Shown: positions 18,592 to 26,650 of the stretch, piece by piece
Layout of the letters: every line of letters starts with the position of its first letter
How positions within the stretch are numbered: the stretch's first letter is position 1
Assembly: GCF_043557345.1 (NCBI RefSeq)
Contig: NZ_JBIFFV010000003.1
Coordinates: 248,001 to 312,000, forward strand
DNA: 64,000 nt
Origin: Sulfitobacter sp043557345
GTDB taxonomy: Bacteria > Pseudomonadota > Alphaproteobacteria > Rhodobacterales > Rhodobacteraceae
Direction of reading: 5' to 3'
The notes under the pieces: generated by a model
Told to the model about the DNA's origin: nothing
Databases searched by the model: none
What the model saw: only the letters and a program-made list of their open reading frames with translations
Position numbers and translations under genes: made by a program

Positions 18592-19475
18592 CGGCGCGAC
18601 CCGCCGCCGTTCGCACCGTCCGACCGGGGCACGGCCATCATCCAATCGTCCCCCGGCAGATCGGGAAAGCCGCGATAGTTCAGCAGGTTGTTGAACTTCA
18701 ACCGACAGGTTTCCATCCGCTTGTCGCAGCCTGCGGTAATCCGAACACGGGTGCCCGGCGCCACCGCGGCGCGGATCGGCTGCCAAAGCTCGATCACGCG
18801 CTCCCCGTCCTCGCGGTAGTCACGTTTGACCATGCCCCAGAGCCCGGCCGCCGGCCCCTCCAGCACATCAAGCCGCCCCCGGGCGAACCAACCCTCCTCG
18901 TAGCCCGGAAAAGCTGCCCAACGGAAATACTGCGCCTCCGACACCGTCTCGACCGCGCGCGTCTCTGCATAGCCGGGCGCGGTGAGATCGAACCCGCACG
19001 CGCTATCCCCCAAGACCGCCGAACAGGGCTTTTGATAGACCCGCCCCAAGGGCCGGTTGAGCGGTTCCGTCAGCCCGCGCAACTCAGCGCGAAAGCTGCC
19101 TCCCGCGCGGTGCAACTCACCGATTGAGCCGCGAAATTGCAGCAGCCGCTGCGCGGGGTCCGCCCAGTTCACCAACCACGCCTGCACCTCGGCCCCATCA
19201 AAGCGCCCTTGTTCGATCTCATCCTCGCGGATCGCATCATCGCTGAGCGCGCCAAGCGCCTCTGTGTTATCAACCGACAGCCCGCTGGTTTGGGCCAGCG
19301 CCCGCGCGCTCAGCCCGGTATCGGCGCGAAAGGTGACCCCGTCGAACACCAGCGGCATGTCGTGGTCGGTAAAGGCAAACACCGCCCCATCCGCGCGCGT
19401 CACCTGCCAGCAATGGCAGAGCGTCGTCACGCCCTGCGCGATATGGGCGGCAAAATCCCTATCCAGCCCCGCCAT
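18588..19475 (-). CDS. GTA tail hub protein, DUF2163 (g13)
   Basis: The ATG at 19475 overlaps the stop of g12 (ATGA). The 295-residue product carries the DUF2163 region and a C-terminal BR0599-like domain with TAGCDKRMETCRLKFNN. Four cysteines (in QKPCSAV, DSACGFD, AGCDK and METCR) could hold a metal or Fe-S cluster, as in phage lambda gpL-like hub proteins. In the RcGTA particle this protein is part of the distal tail hub that joins tail tube to baseplate. Confidence 0.92.
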   Translation of the reverse strand: MAGLDRDFAAHIAQGVTTLCHCWQVTRADGAVFAFTDHDMPLVFDGVTFRADTGLSARALAQTSGLSVDNTEALGALSDDAIREDEIEQGRFDGAEVQAWLVNWADPAQRLLQFRGSIGELHRAGGSFRAELRGLTEPLNRPLGRVYQKPCSAVLGDSACGFDLTAPGYAETRAVETVSEAQYFRWAAFPGYEEGWFARGRLDVLEGPAAGLWGMVKRDYREDGERVIELWQPIRAAVAPGTRVRITAGCDKRMETCRLKFNNLLNYRGFPDLPGDDWMMAVPRSDGANGGGSRR

Positions 19476-20107
19476 CAAACCCGCACCTCGATCACCGGCA
19501 CATCGGGCACCTGTCCGGCCTGAAAACTCTCGACCGAGACCAGAATGCGGTCGGTGTCAAAGCGCACCGGCACGTCGAACTCGAAACCCGCGAAAATCTC
19601 GATCTCAGGGTCGGGCGGATGCGCAAAGGTGATGATCCCGCTCTCTGCGTCGACCTCATATTCGACACCCTCGCGCAACTCATCTTGCTCAAGCCCCACG
19701 CGCACCGTTCCCGCCACCGGTTTGGTGATCGGACGGCGATAGGATTGCGCGCCCGAGCGGTAAGTCTTGGTCAGTTGAAACGCCGCCCGGACCCCATCCC
19801 CATAGCCGATGCTCTGGTCGTCGAAAGCCACCGGAAGCGCCATCTTCCCCGACTTATAGTCGGCCCAATCCTTCCAGCGAAAGCCGTACATCTGTCCCAT
19901 ACGCGCCTCGAAAAAGGCAATCAGCACCTGTAGATCGTCGATCGAGCGCATCCCCAACCCGGCATCGTAAACCCGCCGCGAATGGGCCCATGGCGTGTTG
20001 CGCTCCTCATGGCCGTTGGCCAAGGTGACCACATCCGTCTGCCGCCGCGGCCCCCCGACAGAACCAAAGCTCAACGACGGGGGAAATCTGACCTCGTGAA
20101 ACTGCAT
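19475..20107 (-). CDS. GTA distal tail protein, DUF2460 (g12)
   Basis: This 210-residue protein starts MQFHEVRFPPSLSFGS after AAAGGAGTAGATC and matches DUF2460 (TIGR02217). Conserved stretches include EERNTPWAHSRRVYDAG and FRWKDWADYKS. In RcGTA it forms the distal tail ring below the tape measure. It is separated by 27 nt from g11 and overlaps g13 at its stop. Confidence 0.93.
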   Translation of the reverse strand: MQFHEVRFPPSLSFGSVGGPRRQTDVVTLANGHEERNTPWAHSRRVYDAGLGMRSIDDLQVLIAFFEARMGQMYGFRWKDWADYKSGKMALPVAFDDQSIGYGDGVRAAFQLTKTYRSGAQSYRRPITKPVAGTVRVGLEQDELREGVEYEVDAESGIITFAHPPDPEIEIFAGFEFDVPVRFDTDRILVSVESFQAGQVPDVPVIEVRV

Positions 20108-20134
20108 GATCTACTCCTTTATCCGCCGCGTGGC

Positions 20135-20794
20135 CTATCGGTTGCGGTTGCCGGTGCTGAGGGCACGGCTCAACTGTGCGGCAATCTGGCTTTGGCTGCG
20201 CTGAAACCCCTGCACATCGGGGCTGGTGATATTCATCACGACGGTCGTCGCGCCGCCGCCCATGCCGCGCACGCCCAGCTTGCCATCCGCCCCCCGCGCC
20301 AAGGGCATGATCGCCTCCGGCCCGGCCTCCCCCATCAGCCCCGTGCCGCCGCGCATGGGAAAGGCCGTGGCCGAGGTCACCACACCGCCCTGCGCGAAGG
20401 GCATGACCTTACCTTGCGAGAAAGGCGCGCCATCGGCGAAGGGCAATATCCCCTCCACGATGCTGCCCACACCCTCGCTGATCAGCCCGCCGAAATGGTC
20501 CGTCACCGGGCGCATCGCGGCATTGTAGGTCGTGCGGATCATCGACTGCGCCAAGTCGCTCAGCGCGTCCGAGAGTTTGGCCCCGTCAAAGACCACCCCG
20601 TCGAAGGCCCGCCGCAACCCACGGCTCAGCCCCTTCTCAAGGGTCGCCACGTCTTTGCCCGTCGCGGCAAGCGCGCCGCGCATCCGCCTTAGCTCACCAT
20701 CGAACCCGGCCACCAAGCCGCTGGTCTGCGCCAACGTCTCATTCAACCCCTCGGCGCGGCTCTCAAGGTTCTCGAAATCGTCAAAGTCAGCCAT
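20135..20794 (-). CDS. GTA tail tape measure protein (g11)
   Basis: The start at 20794 (MADFDDFENLESRAEGLNE) fits the family; a frame to 20815 adds seven residues. The 219-residue protein is helical at the N-terminus and Gly-rich in the middle (FAQGGVVTSATAFPMRGGTG and GLMGEAGPEAIMPLARGADG). It is short for a tape measure, as expected for the short RcGTA tail. It overlaps g10.1 by 8 nt. Confidence 0.92.
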   Translation of the reverse strand: MADFDDFENLESRAEGLNETLAQTSGLVAGFDGELRRMRGALAATGKDVATLEKGLSRGLRRAFDGVVFDGAKLSDALSDLAQSMIRTTYNAAMRPVTDHFGGLISEGVGSIVEGILPFADGAPFSQGKVMPFAQGGVVTSATAFPMRGGTGLMGEAGPEAIMPLARGADGKLGVRGMGGGATTVVMNITSPDVQGFQRSQSQIAAQLSRALSTGNRNR

Positions 20795-20999
20795 CACCGG
20801 CCCCTTTCGTCTCATCTGGATAGGCCGCCATCAGCGCGGCGAGACCGTCGCTCAGCAGCGGCGCGGGGCCGGACTTCGGCCCCAGCATCAACTGCAACTC
20901 CGCCGGCGTCAGCGCCCAGAATTGGTCCGGCAGCAGCCCCAATCGCGACAGCCCCACCCGCAGCAACGCGGACCAGTCAAAGCCGCGTGCCGGGCTCAT
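20787..20999 (-). CDS. GTA tail assembly chaperone-like protein (g10.1, rcc01693 family)
   Basis: This 70-residue protein (MSPARGFDWSALLRVGLSRL) has the conserved core LLPDQFWALTPAELQLML typical of the rcc01693 phage tail assembly chaperone family. It overlaps g10 upstream by ATGA and g11 downstream by 8 nt. In tailed phages a chaperone pair at this place loads the tape measure; g10 and g10.1 may play that role. No programmed frameshift site was confirmed. Confidence 0.88.
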   Translation of the reverse strand: MSPARGFDWSALLRVGLSRLGLLPDQFWALTPAELQLMLGPKSGPAPLLSDGLAALMAAYPDETKGAGDG

Positions 21000-21310
21000 G
21001 CCTGCACCGTAAAGGCCCGCGCCAGCAATTCCGCCGCGGCCCGTGCCGCCGCCATCGGCCCACCCTCGATCTGCGCGTGCTCAAGCGTCGCGGCATCCAT
21101 CTGCGCCCCGCCGCCGCGCAGCCCGGCCAGCAGCAGCGCCAAGACATCCCGGCTCGAAAAACGATTGCCTTCAAACCGCTCGACCAGCGCGACAAGGCTG
21201 TCGGACTGCAACGCCATCTCTAACTCGGCCAAAGCCCCAAGGGTCAGCCGTGCCTCATGACGTTCACCATCAATCACGATGCTCACCTCGCCGCGCCACG
21301 GGTTGGTCAT
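20996..21310 (-). CDS. GTA tail protein g10 (gene transfer agent family)
   Basis: The ATG at 21310 gives 104 residues starting MTNPWRGEVSIVIDG, like other g10 proteins. A GTG at 21316 overlaps the g9 stop and is the other choice. The core LTLGALAELEMAL is conserved in the family. By position between major tail protein and tape measure it is the first tail assembly chaperone. Function is inferred from context. Confidence 0.88.
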   Translation of the reverse strand: MTNPWRGEVSIVIDGERHEARLTLGALAELEMALQSDSLVALVERFEGNRFSSRDVLALLLAGLRGGGAQMDAATLEHAQIEGGPMAAARAAAELLARAFTVQA

Positions 21311-21312
21311 GC

Positions 21313-21735
21313 TCACACCACCACATCGGGGGTAAAGATCAGCTCCCCCGCCGATTGCAGGCTAAGCTCAAAGGTGGCCTCCCCATTCAGCGACCCCGCG
21401 TATTCCAAAGCGGAGACCTGAAACGGCCCCTGCACCACGCCGAAATCCGGAATGATTACCTGAAAATCCGGCGTCAGCCCGTTGAAGAACAACTGCCGCG
21501 CCCGTTCGTCCGTGCCCGCATCGCGAAATACTCCCGACCCGCTGATCGCGGCTGAGCGGACACCCGCACCCGCCAGCAACTCCCGCCAACCGCCACTTGA
21601 ATCGAGCGAGGTCACATCCACCGTCTCAGCGTTGAAACTCACCCGTTTGGCCCTGAGCCCGGCGATCGTCTCGAACTGCCCATCGCTGGTCATATCCACT
21701 TTGACCAATAGGTCTTTGCCCGCTTGAACTGCCAT
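21313..21735 (-). CDS. GTA major tail protein, TP901-1 type (g9)
   Basis: The ATG at 21735 follows GAGGAGACAGTG and gives 140 residues starting MAVQAGKDLLVKVDM. Motifs SFNAETVDVTSLDSSGGWREL and ERARQLFFNGL fit the TP901-1 major tail protein family. Copies stack into the tail tube. The gene lies between the DUF3168 tail terminator and g10. Confidence 0.92.
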   Translation of the reverse strand: MAVQAGKDLLVKVDMTSDGQFETIAGLRAKRVSFNAETVDVTSLDSSGGWRELLAGAGVRSAAISGSGVFRDAGTDERARQLFFNGLTPDFQVIIPDFGVVQGPFQVSALEYAGSLNGEATFELSLQSAGELIFTPDVVV

Positions 21736-21770
21736 CACTGTCTCCTCGCACCAATCTGAAATCTAAAGTC

Positions 21771-22181
21771 TTATGCGTCCGCGACCCGGGCGCGGAATTG
21801 CAGGTCGATCCGCCGGGCCGAGGCCCCGTCAATCCGCCGCGCCGCAGCTTTGAGAAAAGCCATATCCACCACACGCCCCCGGCCGAGCGCCGGCTCCGCC
21901 CCATGCAACAGGTCCGAGATCACCGCCGCGCAGCCCTTCGCCGTGCTGAACCCCGGCGCGCTGGTGACGACAGACAGGGTCAGGCGATGCTCCGCGCCCG
22001 CGCCCTCAGGGTCTGACGCATCCTTCGCCATCTCCTGCCCAAGCAGAACGTAGGTCTCGGGCAAGCTCCCCCCCGGCACCGCGTCATAGACCGCGTCACC
22101 GATCAACGCGGTGAGCCCTGGATCACCCTGCAACAGATCATAAACCGCCGCTTGCAAAGCCCCTGAAAGCGCGTAGGTCAT
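21771..22181 (-). CDS. GTA tail terminator, DUF3168 (g8)
   Basis: The start at 22181 overlaps the g7 stop (ATGA) and gives 136 residues starting MTYALSGALQAAVYDLL. The longer frame to 22529 is out of register with g7 and rejected. DUF3168 proteins cap the tail and join it to the head in HK97-like phages. Conserved pieces are DAVYDAVPGG and YVLLGQEMAKDAS. Confidence 0.91.
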   Translation of the reverse strand: MTYALSGALQAAVYDLLQGDPGLTALIGDAVYDAVPGGSLPETYVLLGQEMAKDASDPEGAGAEHRLTLSVVTSAPGFSTAKGCAAVISDLLHGAEPALGRGRVVDMAFLKAAARRIDGASARRIDLQFRARVADA

Positions 22182-22516
22182 ACCGCCACCTCTTCGTCGG
22201 CAAAGCAGATCAGATACCGCCCGCCCGCATCGCTCTCGGCCACGGCCCGGATCACGAAAACCCGCGTGCCCTCGCGAAACCGCTGCGCGGGGGTCGGTCG
22301 CTGCGGGGTGCCCTCCGGCGCCGCACGCACTGTGATCTTGACCCCCATCCGGCTGACGGCCACACCGCCCTGCGCGGTCTCCCGCCCCGTGCGCGCGCGC
22401 AGCTCGGCCCAGAGGGTGCCCAAGGGCTGCCAGACTTCGCGATGCCCCCCCGCGCCATCGCTCACGCGCTGCGGCGCTTCCAATATAAGGGGCCGGTTCA
22501 ACTGCGGGCGGCTCAT
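22178..22516 (-). CDS. GTA head-tail adaptor / stopper (g7)
   Basis: The start at 22516 overlaps the g6 stop (ATGA) and gives 112 residues starting MSRPQLNRPLILEAPQR. It shows the phage head-tail adaptor pattern with VWQPLGTLWAELRARTGRE. The product should close the portal channel in the head-tail joint. Overlaps at both ends show tight translational coupling. Confidence 0.9.
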   Translation of the reverse strand: MSRPQLNRPLILEAPQRVSDGAGGHREVWQPLGTLWAELRARTGRETAQGGVAVSRMGVKITVRAAPEGTPQRPTPAQRFREGTRVFVIRAVAESDAGGRYLICFADEEVAV

Positions 22517-23112
22517 GCCGTTCCCCCAAAGCCGAGGCGCACCCGGCGGTGGCGTTCGATCAGGCTGCTGACGCCAAAGGGCATGCACCCTTCGCCAAGC
22601 GCCGTATCGTCGCGGTATTCATAGTAATGCGCCGCCAGCAGCATCACCGCTTGGGCCAGATCATCGGGCAATCCACTCCAATCGGCGGCCATGCCCGCGT
22701 CGAAATTGATCAGAGCGGCTCCGGCGCTCGGGATGCGCGGCAGGGCCGCGGTGCTGGCGCGCAAACGCGGCGCTTGGGCATCGCGCTCCAGCCAGTAGCG
22801 CTCGGGGTTCACCGACGTTTCCACCCCGTCTCGCGCCACCAGCGCCACCCGCGCGATCTCTTGCACCGGTGCCACGGGCAAGACCTGCGCCGCCGCATCG
22901 CGCCAGAAGGTCAGCGACAGGGCAAAACGCCGAACGATAAGCACCTTGCCCGTCCGCGCCTCCACCGCCGCCATCGCCGCGCGCAGGAAACTGCGCAACA
23001 CCGGGTCTTGAAGGCCGTCCTGCGCAAAGCCGGTGCCAAGGCGCAGATGCATTCTGAAGGCCTCAACCGGCAAGACCGCATCCGGCACATTTGTCTCTTC
23101 GATCAACATCAT
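22513..23112 (-). CDS. GTA head-tail connector (g6)
   Basis: This 199-residue protein starts MMLIEETNVPDAVLPVEAFR after TTGGAGACGTTCG. The helical N-terminus (EAFRMHLRLGTGF) and the LLAAHYYEYRDD segment near the C-terminus match HK97 gp6-like connectors. It binds under the portal. A 166-nt gap with strong secondary structure separates it from g5, the largest gap between genes within the cluster. Confidence 0.9.
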   Translation of the reverse strand: MMLIEETNVPDAVLPVEAFRMHLRLGTGFAQDGLQDPVLRSFLRAAMAAVEARTGKVLIVRRFALSLTFWRDAAAQVLPVAPVQEIARVALVARDGVETSVNPERYWLERDAQAPRLRASTAALPRIPSAGAALINFDAGMAADWSGLPDDLAQAVMLLAAHYYEYRDDTALGEGCMPFGVSSLIERHRRVRLGFGGTA

Positions 23113-23163
23113 CGAACGTCTCCAAAAATCGCTCCCGCGCCCCTTGGGGCCATGCGGTTAATC

Positions 23164-23259
23164 CCGGACGCGCACCGGTTGCATTGCTCGGTCGGAGGGG
23201 AGCAGCTAGACAACGCAACCTTGCAGGCGCACGTCCGGACCGGGGCCAAGTTGCCCCGG
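23164..23259 (-). other. Nested stem-loop region between GTA capsid and connector genes
   Basis: CCGGACG (23164-23170) pairs with CGTCCGG (23232-23238); inside, GGTTGC (23177-23182) pairs with GCAACC (23215-23220); inside that, TGCTC (23185-23189) pairs with GAGCA (23200-23204). A separate hairpin CCGGGGC/GCCCCGG is at 23240-23259, 20 nt after the capsid stop. No T-run follows, so this is not a simple terminator. It could stabilise the capsid mRNA or limit expression of later genes. Confidence 0.5.
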
Positions 23260-23278
23260 CCCCGGCTTCGGCACCAGC

Positions 23279-24457
23279 TTACGCCAGGCCGAATTTCATC
23301 AGCTTGATCGCCGCGAAATCGCTCACGTCGCCGCCGACACGTTTGGTGGCATAGAAAAGCACATGCGGCTTGGCACTGAACGGATCGCGCAGGATCCGCA
23401 GATCGGGGCGCTCGGCCACGGTGTAGCCTGCCGAGAAGTCGCCAAAGGCGATGGCCATCGCATCGGTCGCCGGATCGGGCATGTCCTCGGCCACCAGCAC
23501 CGGATAGCCCATGAGCCGCGCAGGCTCCCCCGCCGCCAACCCGTCCGACGACAGGAACCGCCCGTCGGTGTCTTTCAACTTGCGCACCTTGGCCGTGGTC
23601 TTGGAGTTCATCACGAAGACCGCGTTCTTGCGGTAGGCCGCGCCAAGGGCGTACACCAATTCGATAATCGCATCGGCCTCGGGGTTGGCATTGGTGCCGC
23701 TGGGAACATAACCCAGATTGCCCCAGCTCCAGACGTCGTTATCGACCGCCGGATGGGTCAAAAAACCGGTGGGCTTGTCGATCCCGTCACCGCTGACAAA
23801 GGCCGCGGCCTCGGCCCGTGCGAATTTGTCGGCGATACGCCCCGCCAGCCAACCTTCGATATCAAAGGCGCTGTCATCCAGCAGACGCTGGCTCGCCTTA
23901 GGCAGCGCGCTCAGCTCATGCAGCGGCACGGTGATCCGGTCGATTTGGGGCGTGTCCGTCTCGGCCTGCGCGCCGCTCTCGGTCGCCCAACCAGCGCCCA
24001 CATCGGCGTGATCGACCAGCACGTCATAAGACGTGGCCTCCACCTGCACCACCGAGGCAATCGCGCGGATCGACGCGCCTGCGTTCAGCACAGATTGCAC
24101 CCGGTCTGCCGTCTGGGGATCCACCAGATAGCCACCATCCAAATTAACCGCCGTCGACATCGATTTGCCGTCCAGTTCCAGCCCGCGCAGCCCGTCGTCG
24201 TCGCCGTTGCGCAGATAGGCGTCAAAGGCTTTCTTATGCGGCGCATCGTGATCGATCGCGCCCCCCAAAGGGCTGCGGGCAGGCAGGGTCATCTTGCGGT
24301 CCATCATGGCAATTCGCTCTTCTGATTGTTGAAGTTTCGTATTGATTTCGGCCCGAAAGCCGTTGAAGTCACTGACAAAACCGCTCACGGCCTGCCGCAC
24401 TTCCTCTGCCGGGGACAGGTCTTTGCCCGCCTTTGTGCTCATCTCACTCTTGGTCAT
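23279..24457 (-). CDS. GTA major capsid protein, HK97 fold (g5)
   Basis: This 392-residue protein starts MTKSEMSTKAGKDLSPAEEV. The N-terminal about 100 residues are helical and charged (a scaffold-like delta domain, removed by the g4 protease in relatives). The rest is an HK97 capsid domain with YLVDPQTADRV, ASIRAIASVVQVE and ETDTPQIDRITVPLHELSAL. It forms the head shell. The start has GAGGGAAAGCG upstream. Confidence 0.95.
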   Translation of the reverse strand: MTKSEMSTKAGKDLSPAEEVRQAVSGFVSDFNGFRAEINTKLQQSEERIAMMDRKMTLPARSPLGGAIDHDAPHKKAFDAYLRNGDDDGLRGLELDGKSMSTAVNLDGGYLVDPQTADRVQSVLNAGASIRAIASVVQVEATSYDVLVDHADVGAGWATESGAQAETDTPQIDRITVPLHELSALPKASQRLLDDSAFDIEGWLAGRIADKFARAEAAAFVSGDGIDKPTGFLTHPAVDNDVWSWGNLGYVPSGTNANPEADAIIELVYALGAAYRKNAVFVMNSKTTAKVRKLKDTDGRFLSSDGLAAGEPARLMGYPVLVAEDMPDPATDAMAIAFGDFSAGYTVAERPDLRILRDPFSAKPHVLFYATKRVGGDVSDFAAIKLMKFGLA

Positions 24458-24477
24458 CGCTTTCCCTCTGATCTTGC

Positions 24478-25101
24478 TCAGTCAAACTCAGGCACAGCCC
24501 GCGCCATCTCGGCCCGCGCGGCATCAAAGGCCGCCGCCATCTCGCGCAGGACATGGCCCACGGCCCTGAACTCTCCCTTGGCCGCGACCCGCGCTAACGG
24601 CAGCATCGGGAAGGTCACCAAAGACACCTCCCAAAGCTCCAGCTCCGAGAGCAGCCGCTGCCCCTTGGTGGTCTTGCCCGCCTTAACGGTCCGGTAGCCG
24701 ATGCTGAGCCCGTCGATGGCCCCCGCCTCAATCAGCGCCGCCGCTTCTCGACCCTTGGCCACAGTGCTGAGGATACGCCCCTTGACCCAAAGACCCCGGC
24801 CATCCTCGCGCACCTCGTCCCAAACGCCGATGGGCTGGGCCGGGTCATGCTGCCACAGCATCTTGACGCTGCGGCCCGCCTTCGCGACCGCCGCAAGGCT
24901 CGCGGCATAGGCCCCCGCTTCGACCACATCGCCGCCCTGATCAACCGCGCCAAAGAGGCTGGCATAGCCGCTGATCTCCAGCCCATCCTCCACCGGCGTC
25001 ACGCTGCCGAAACGGGCAAATTTATGCTCCAACCCGCTTCCCACAGGCACAGCTTCCCCGTTCTCCGGCCAGCCGCCAGAGGCATCCAATTGATACGTCA
25101 T
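24478..25101 (-). CDS. GTA prohead protease, HK97 family (g4)
   Basis: This 207-residue protein shows the HK97 prohead protease core: ISGYASLFGAVDQGGDVVEAGAY near the N-terminus (split: ISGYASLFGAV, DQGGDVVEAGAY), LWQHDPAQPIGVW with the likely catalytic His, and GLSIGYRT with the likely Ser. It should cleave the scaffold part of the capsid protein during head maturation. It starts at 25101 after GAGGGAAAAACG and lies 20 nt upstream of the capsid gene. Confidence 0.93.
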   Translation of the reverse strand: MTYQLDASGGWPENGEAVPVGSGLEHKFARFGSVTPVEDGLEISGYASLFGAVDQGGDVVEAGAYAASLAAVAKAGRSVKMLWQHDPAQPIGVWDEVREDGRGLWVKGRILSTVAKGREAAALIEAGAIDGLSIGYRTVKAGKTTKGQRLLSELELWEVSLVTFPMLPLARVAAKGEFRAVGHVLREMAAAFDAARAEMARAVPEFD

Positions 25102-25123
25102 CGTTTTTCCCTCGTTCAGCCCA

Positions 25124-25351
25124 CTACGGCGCCACCGCCAGAAAGGATTGCATCGCCTGCGCCAAGATCACCGCCACCACGCCGTAGACCGTAAGCCACA
25201 GCCGCCGCTCCAACCGCTCCATCATCTGCTCGATCCGGTCGAGCCGCTTTTGCATGTTCTCGCGGTGCACCGCGCTGAGCGTCTCATGCGCCTGAAGCCG
25301 CAACCCCGGCGCGCATTCGAAACGCTCGATCTCACGCAGCTCAGGCATCAT
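25124..25351 (-). CDS. GTA head formation protein (g3.5, rcc01685 family)
   Basis: The start at 25351 (MMPELREIERFECAPGLRL) overlaps the portal gene stop by 11 nt; 25348 is a second ATG. The 75-residue product has a helical charged middle (ENMQKRLDRIEQMMERLERR) and one C-terminal hydrophobic segment (LTVYGVVAVILAQAM). The family is restricted to GTA-type clusters and is needed for head formation in relatives. The mechanism is unknown. Confidence 0.85.
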   Translation of the reverse strand: MMPELREIERFECAPGLRLQAHETLSAVHRENMQKRLDRIEQMMERLERRLWLTVYGVVAVILAQAMQSFLAVAP

Positions 25352-26519
25352 CGGCCACCGCCGGAAGCCCCAACAGGCTGCGCTTCTCGGCATCGCTCAG
25401 AAACGCCGCAGCAGAGACCCGCGCCCATTGCGCATCGCGCTCCGCCGCCAATGCAGGCACTTGGTCAAGGTCCGGCTTCACCATCACCGCCGCCCCCAGA
25501 TACCCGCTCAGCCACTCCGCCAATGCTGCCGTCACCCGTGTCGCCAAGGGCAGCACCGTCAGCCGATAGAAAGCCCGATGCGCCTCTTGATAATTCGCGT
25601 AAGTCGCATCGCCCTGCACGCCGATCAGCATCGGCGGCACACCAAAGGCCAGCGCGATCTCCCGTGCCGCACTCTCCTTGGTCTTTTGAAACTCCATGTC
25701 CGAGGGCGAAAAGCCCATCGGCTTCCAGTCGAGCCCGCCCTCCAGCAGCATCGGCCGCCCGGCATTGCGCGCGCCCTGATGATGGCTCTCCATCTCACTC
25801 ACCAGCCGGTCATACTGGTCCTCGCTCAGCTTGCCCTGCCCCTCGGCCCCGCGATAGACGATCGCACCAGAGGGCCGCGCGGCATTGTCCAACAGCGCTT
25901 TCGACCACCGGCTCGCCGCGTTATGCACATCCATCGCCATGGCCGCCGCCTGCATGGGGCTGAACCCGTAGTGATCGTCCTGCGGGTGAAAGTTGCGGAT
26001 ATGACAAACCGGCGTCGCCGCACCGCTCGCATCAAAACGGTGCTTGCGCCCGCCCACCGCATACTCATAGGCGACAGGCCAGCCATCCGCCCCCGGCACC
26101 ACGCTCATCCGGTCCGAGCGCAGCACATGCAGTTCTACCGGCAAACCGCTCTCACCGCCCACGGCTTCGACATAGCCATCGCCGCTCAAAAGCATCTGCC
26201 CATAGAGCGCCTCGAGCATTTCCGCCCGGCCTTGACCCGCATTCGGGCGGCGCATCAGCTCGATCAGCGGGTGTTCATCATAGCGCCGTGCGCTGTCCTG
26301 CACGACCAGCGGCAGCGCCGCCGCAGCCTCGGCAATCAGCTTGACCGAGCGGAACCCCACCGGATTGCCGCAGAACCCGGCGCGCGTCAGGCTTACGCTA
26401 TCGCGCGGGCTCCAGGCGACACGACCCGAGGTCTGATAGGCGACGACCGGCCCCGTGGCAGATGCCTTGCGCTCCGCTGTCTCACCCGCCGCGCCCCGCC
26501 GTAGAAAATCGAATACCAT
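25341..26519 (-). CDS. GTA portal protein (g3)
   Basis: The start at 26519 follows AGGAGCGACGAC and gives 392 residues starting MVFDFLRRGAAGETAERK; an in-frame extension to 26570 is rejected. It matches the HK97-type portal family (Phage_portal) with FCGNPVGFRSVKLIAEA, DGYVEAVGG and the C-terminal IALAFGVPPMLIGVQGDATY. Twelve copies form the DNA entry ring. A 131-nt gap lies upstream. Confidence 0.95.
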   Translation of the reverse strand: MVFDFLRRGAAGETAERKASATGPVVAYQTSGRVAWSPRDSVSLTRAGFCGNPVGFRSVKLIAEAAAALPLVVQDSARRYDEHPLIELMRRPNAGQGRAEMLEALYGQMLLSGDGYVEAVGGESGLPVELHVLRSDRMSVVPGADGWPVAYEYAVGGRKHRFDASGAATPVCHIRNFHPQDDHYGFSPMQAAAMAMDVHNAASRWSKALLDNAARPSGAIVYRGAEGQGKLSEDQYDRLVSEMESHHQGARNAGRPMLLEGGLDWKPMGFSPSDMEFQKTKESAAREIALAFGVPPMLIGVQGDATYANYQEAHRAFYRLTVLPLATRVTAALAEWLSGYLGAAVMVKPDLDQVPALAAERDAQWARVSAAAFLSDAEKRSLLGLPAVADDA

Positions 26520-26650
26520 GTCGTCGCTCCTCATTCTGCCCGGCCCCGGCGGCGAAGACCTGCCCCGCATTGCCCGGCGTTGTCAGACTGTCCCTGAAAT
26601 CTCTTAACGCTGGAGAAACCCACCGTGCGCTGCCCCGCGCAACGGCCCGC

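Noticed and set aside
21771..22529. Long form of GTA g8 starting at 22529
   Set aside because: The first part overlaps g7 in another frame; the DUF3168 protein starts at 22181 with an ATGA overlap.
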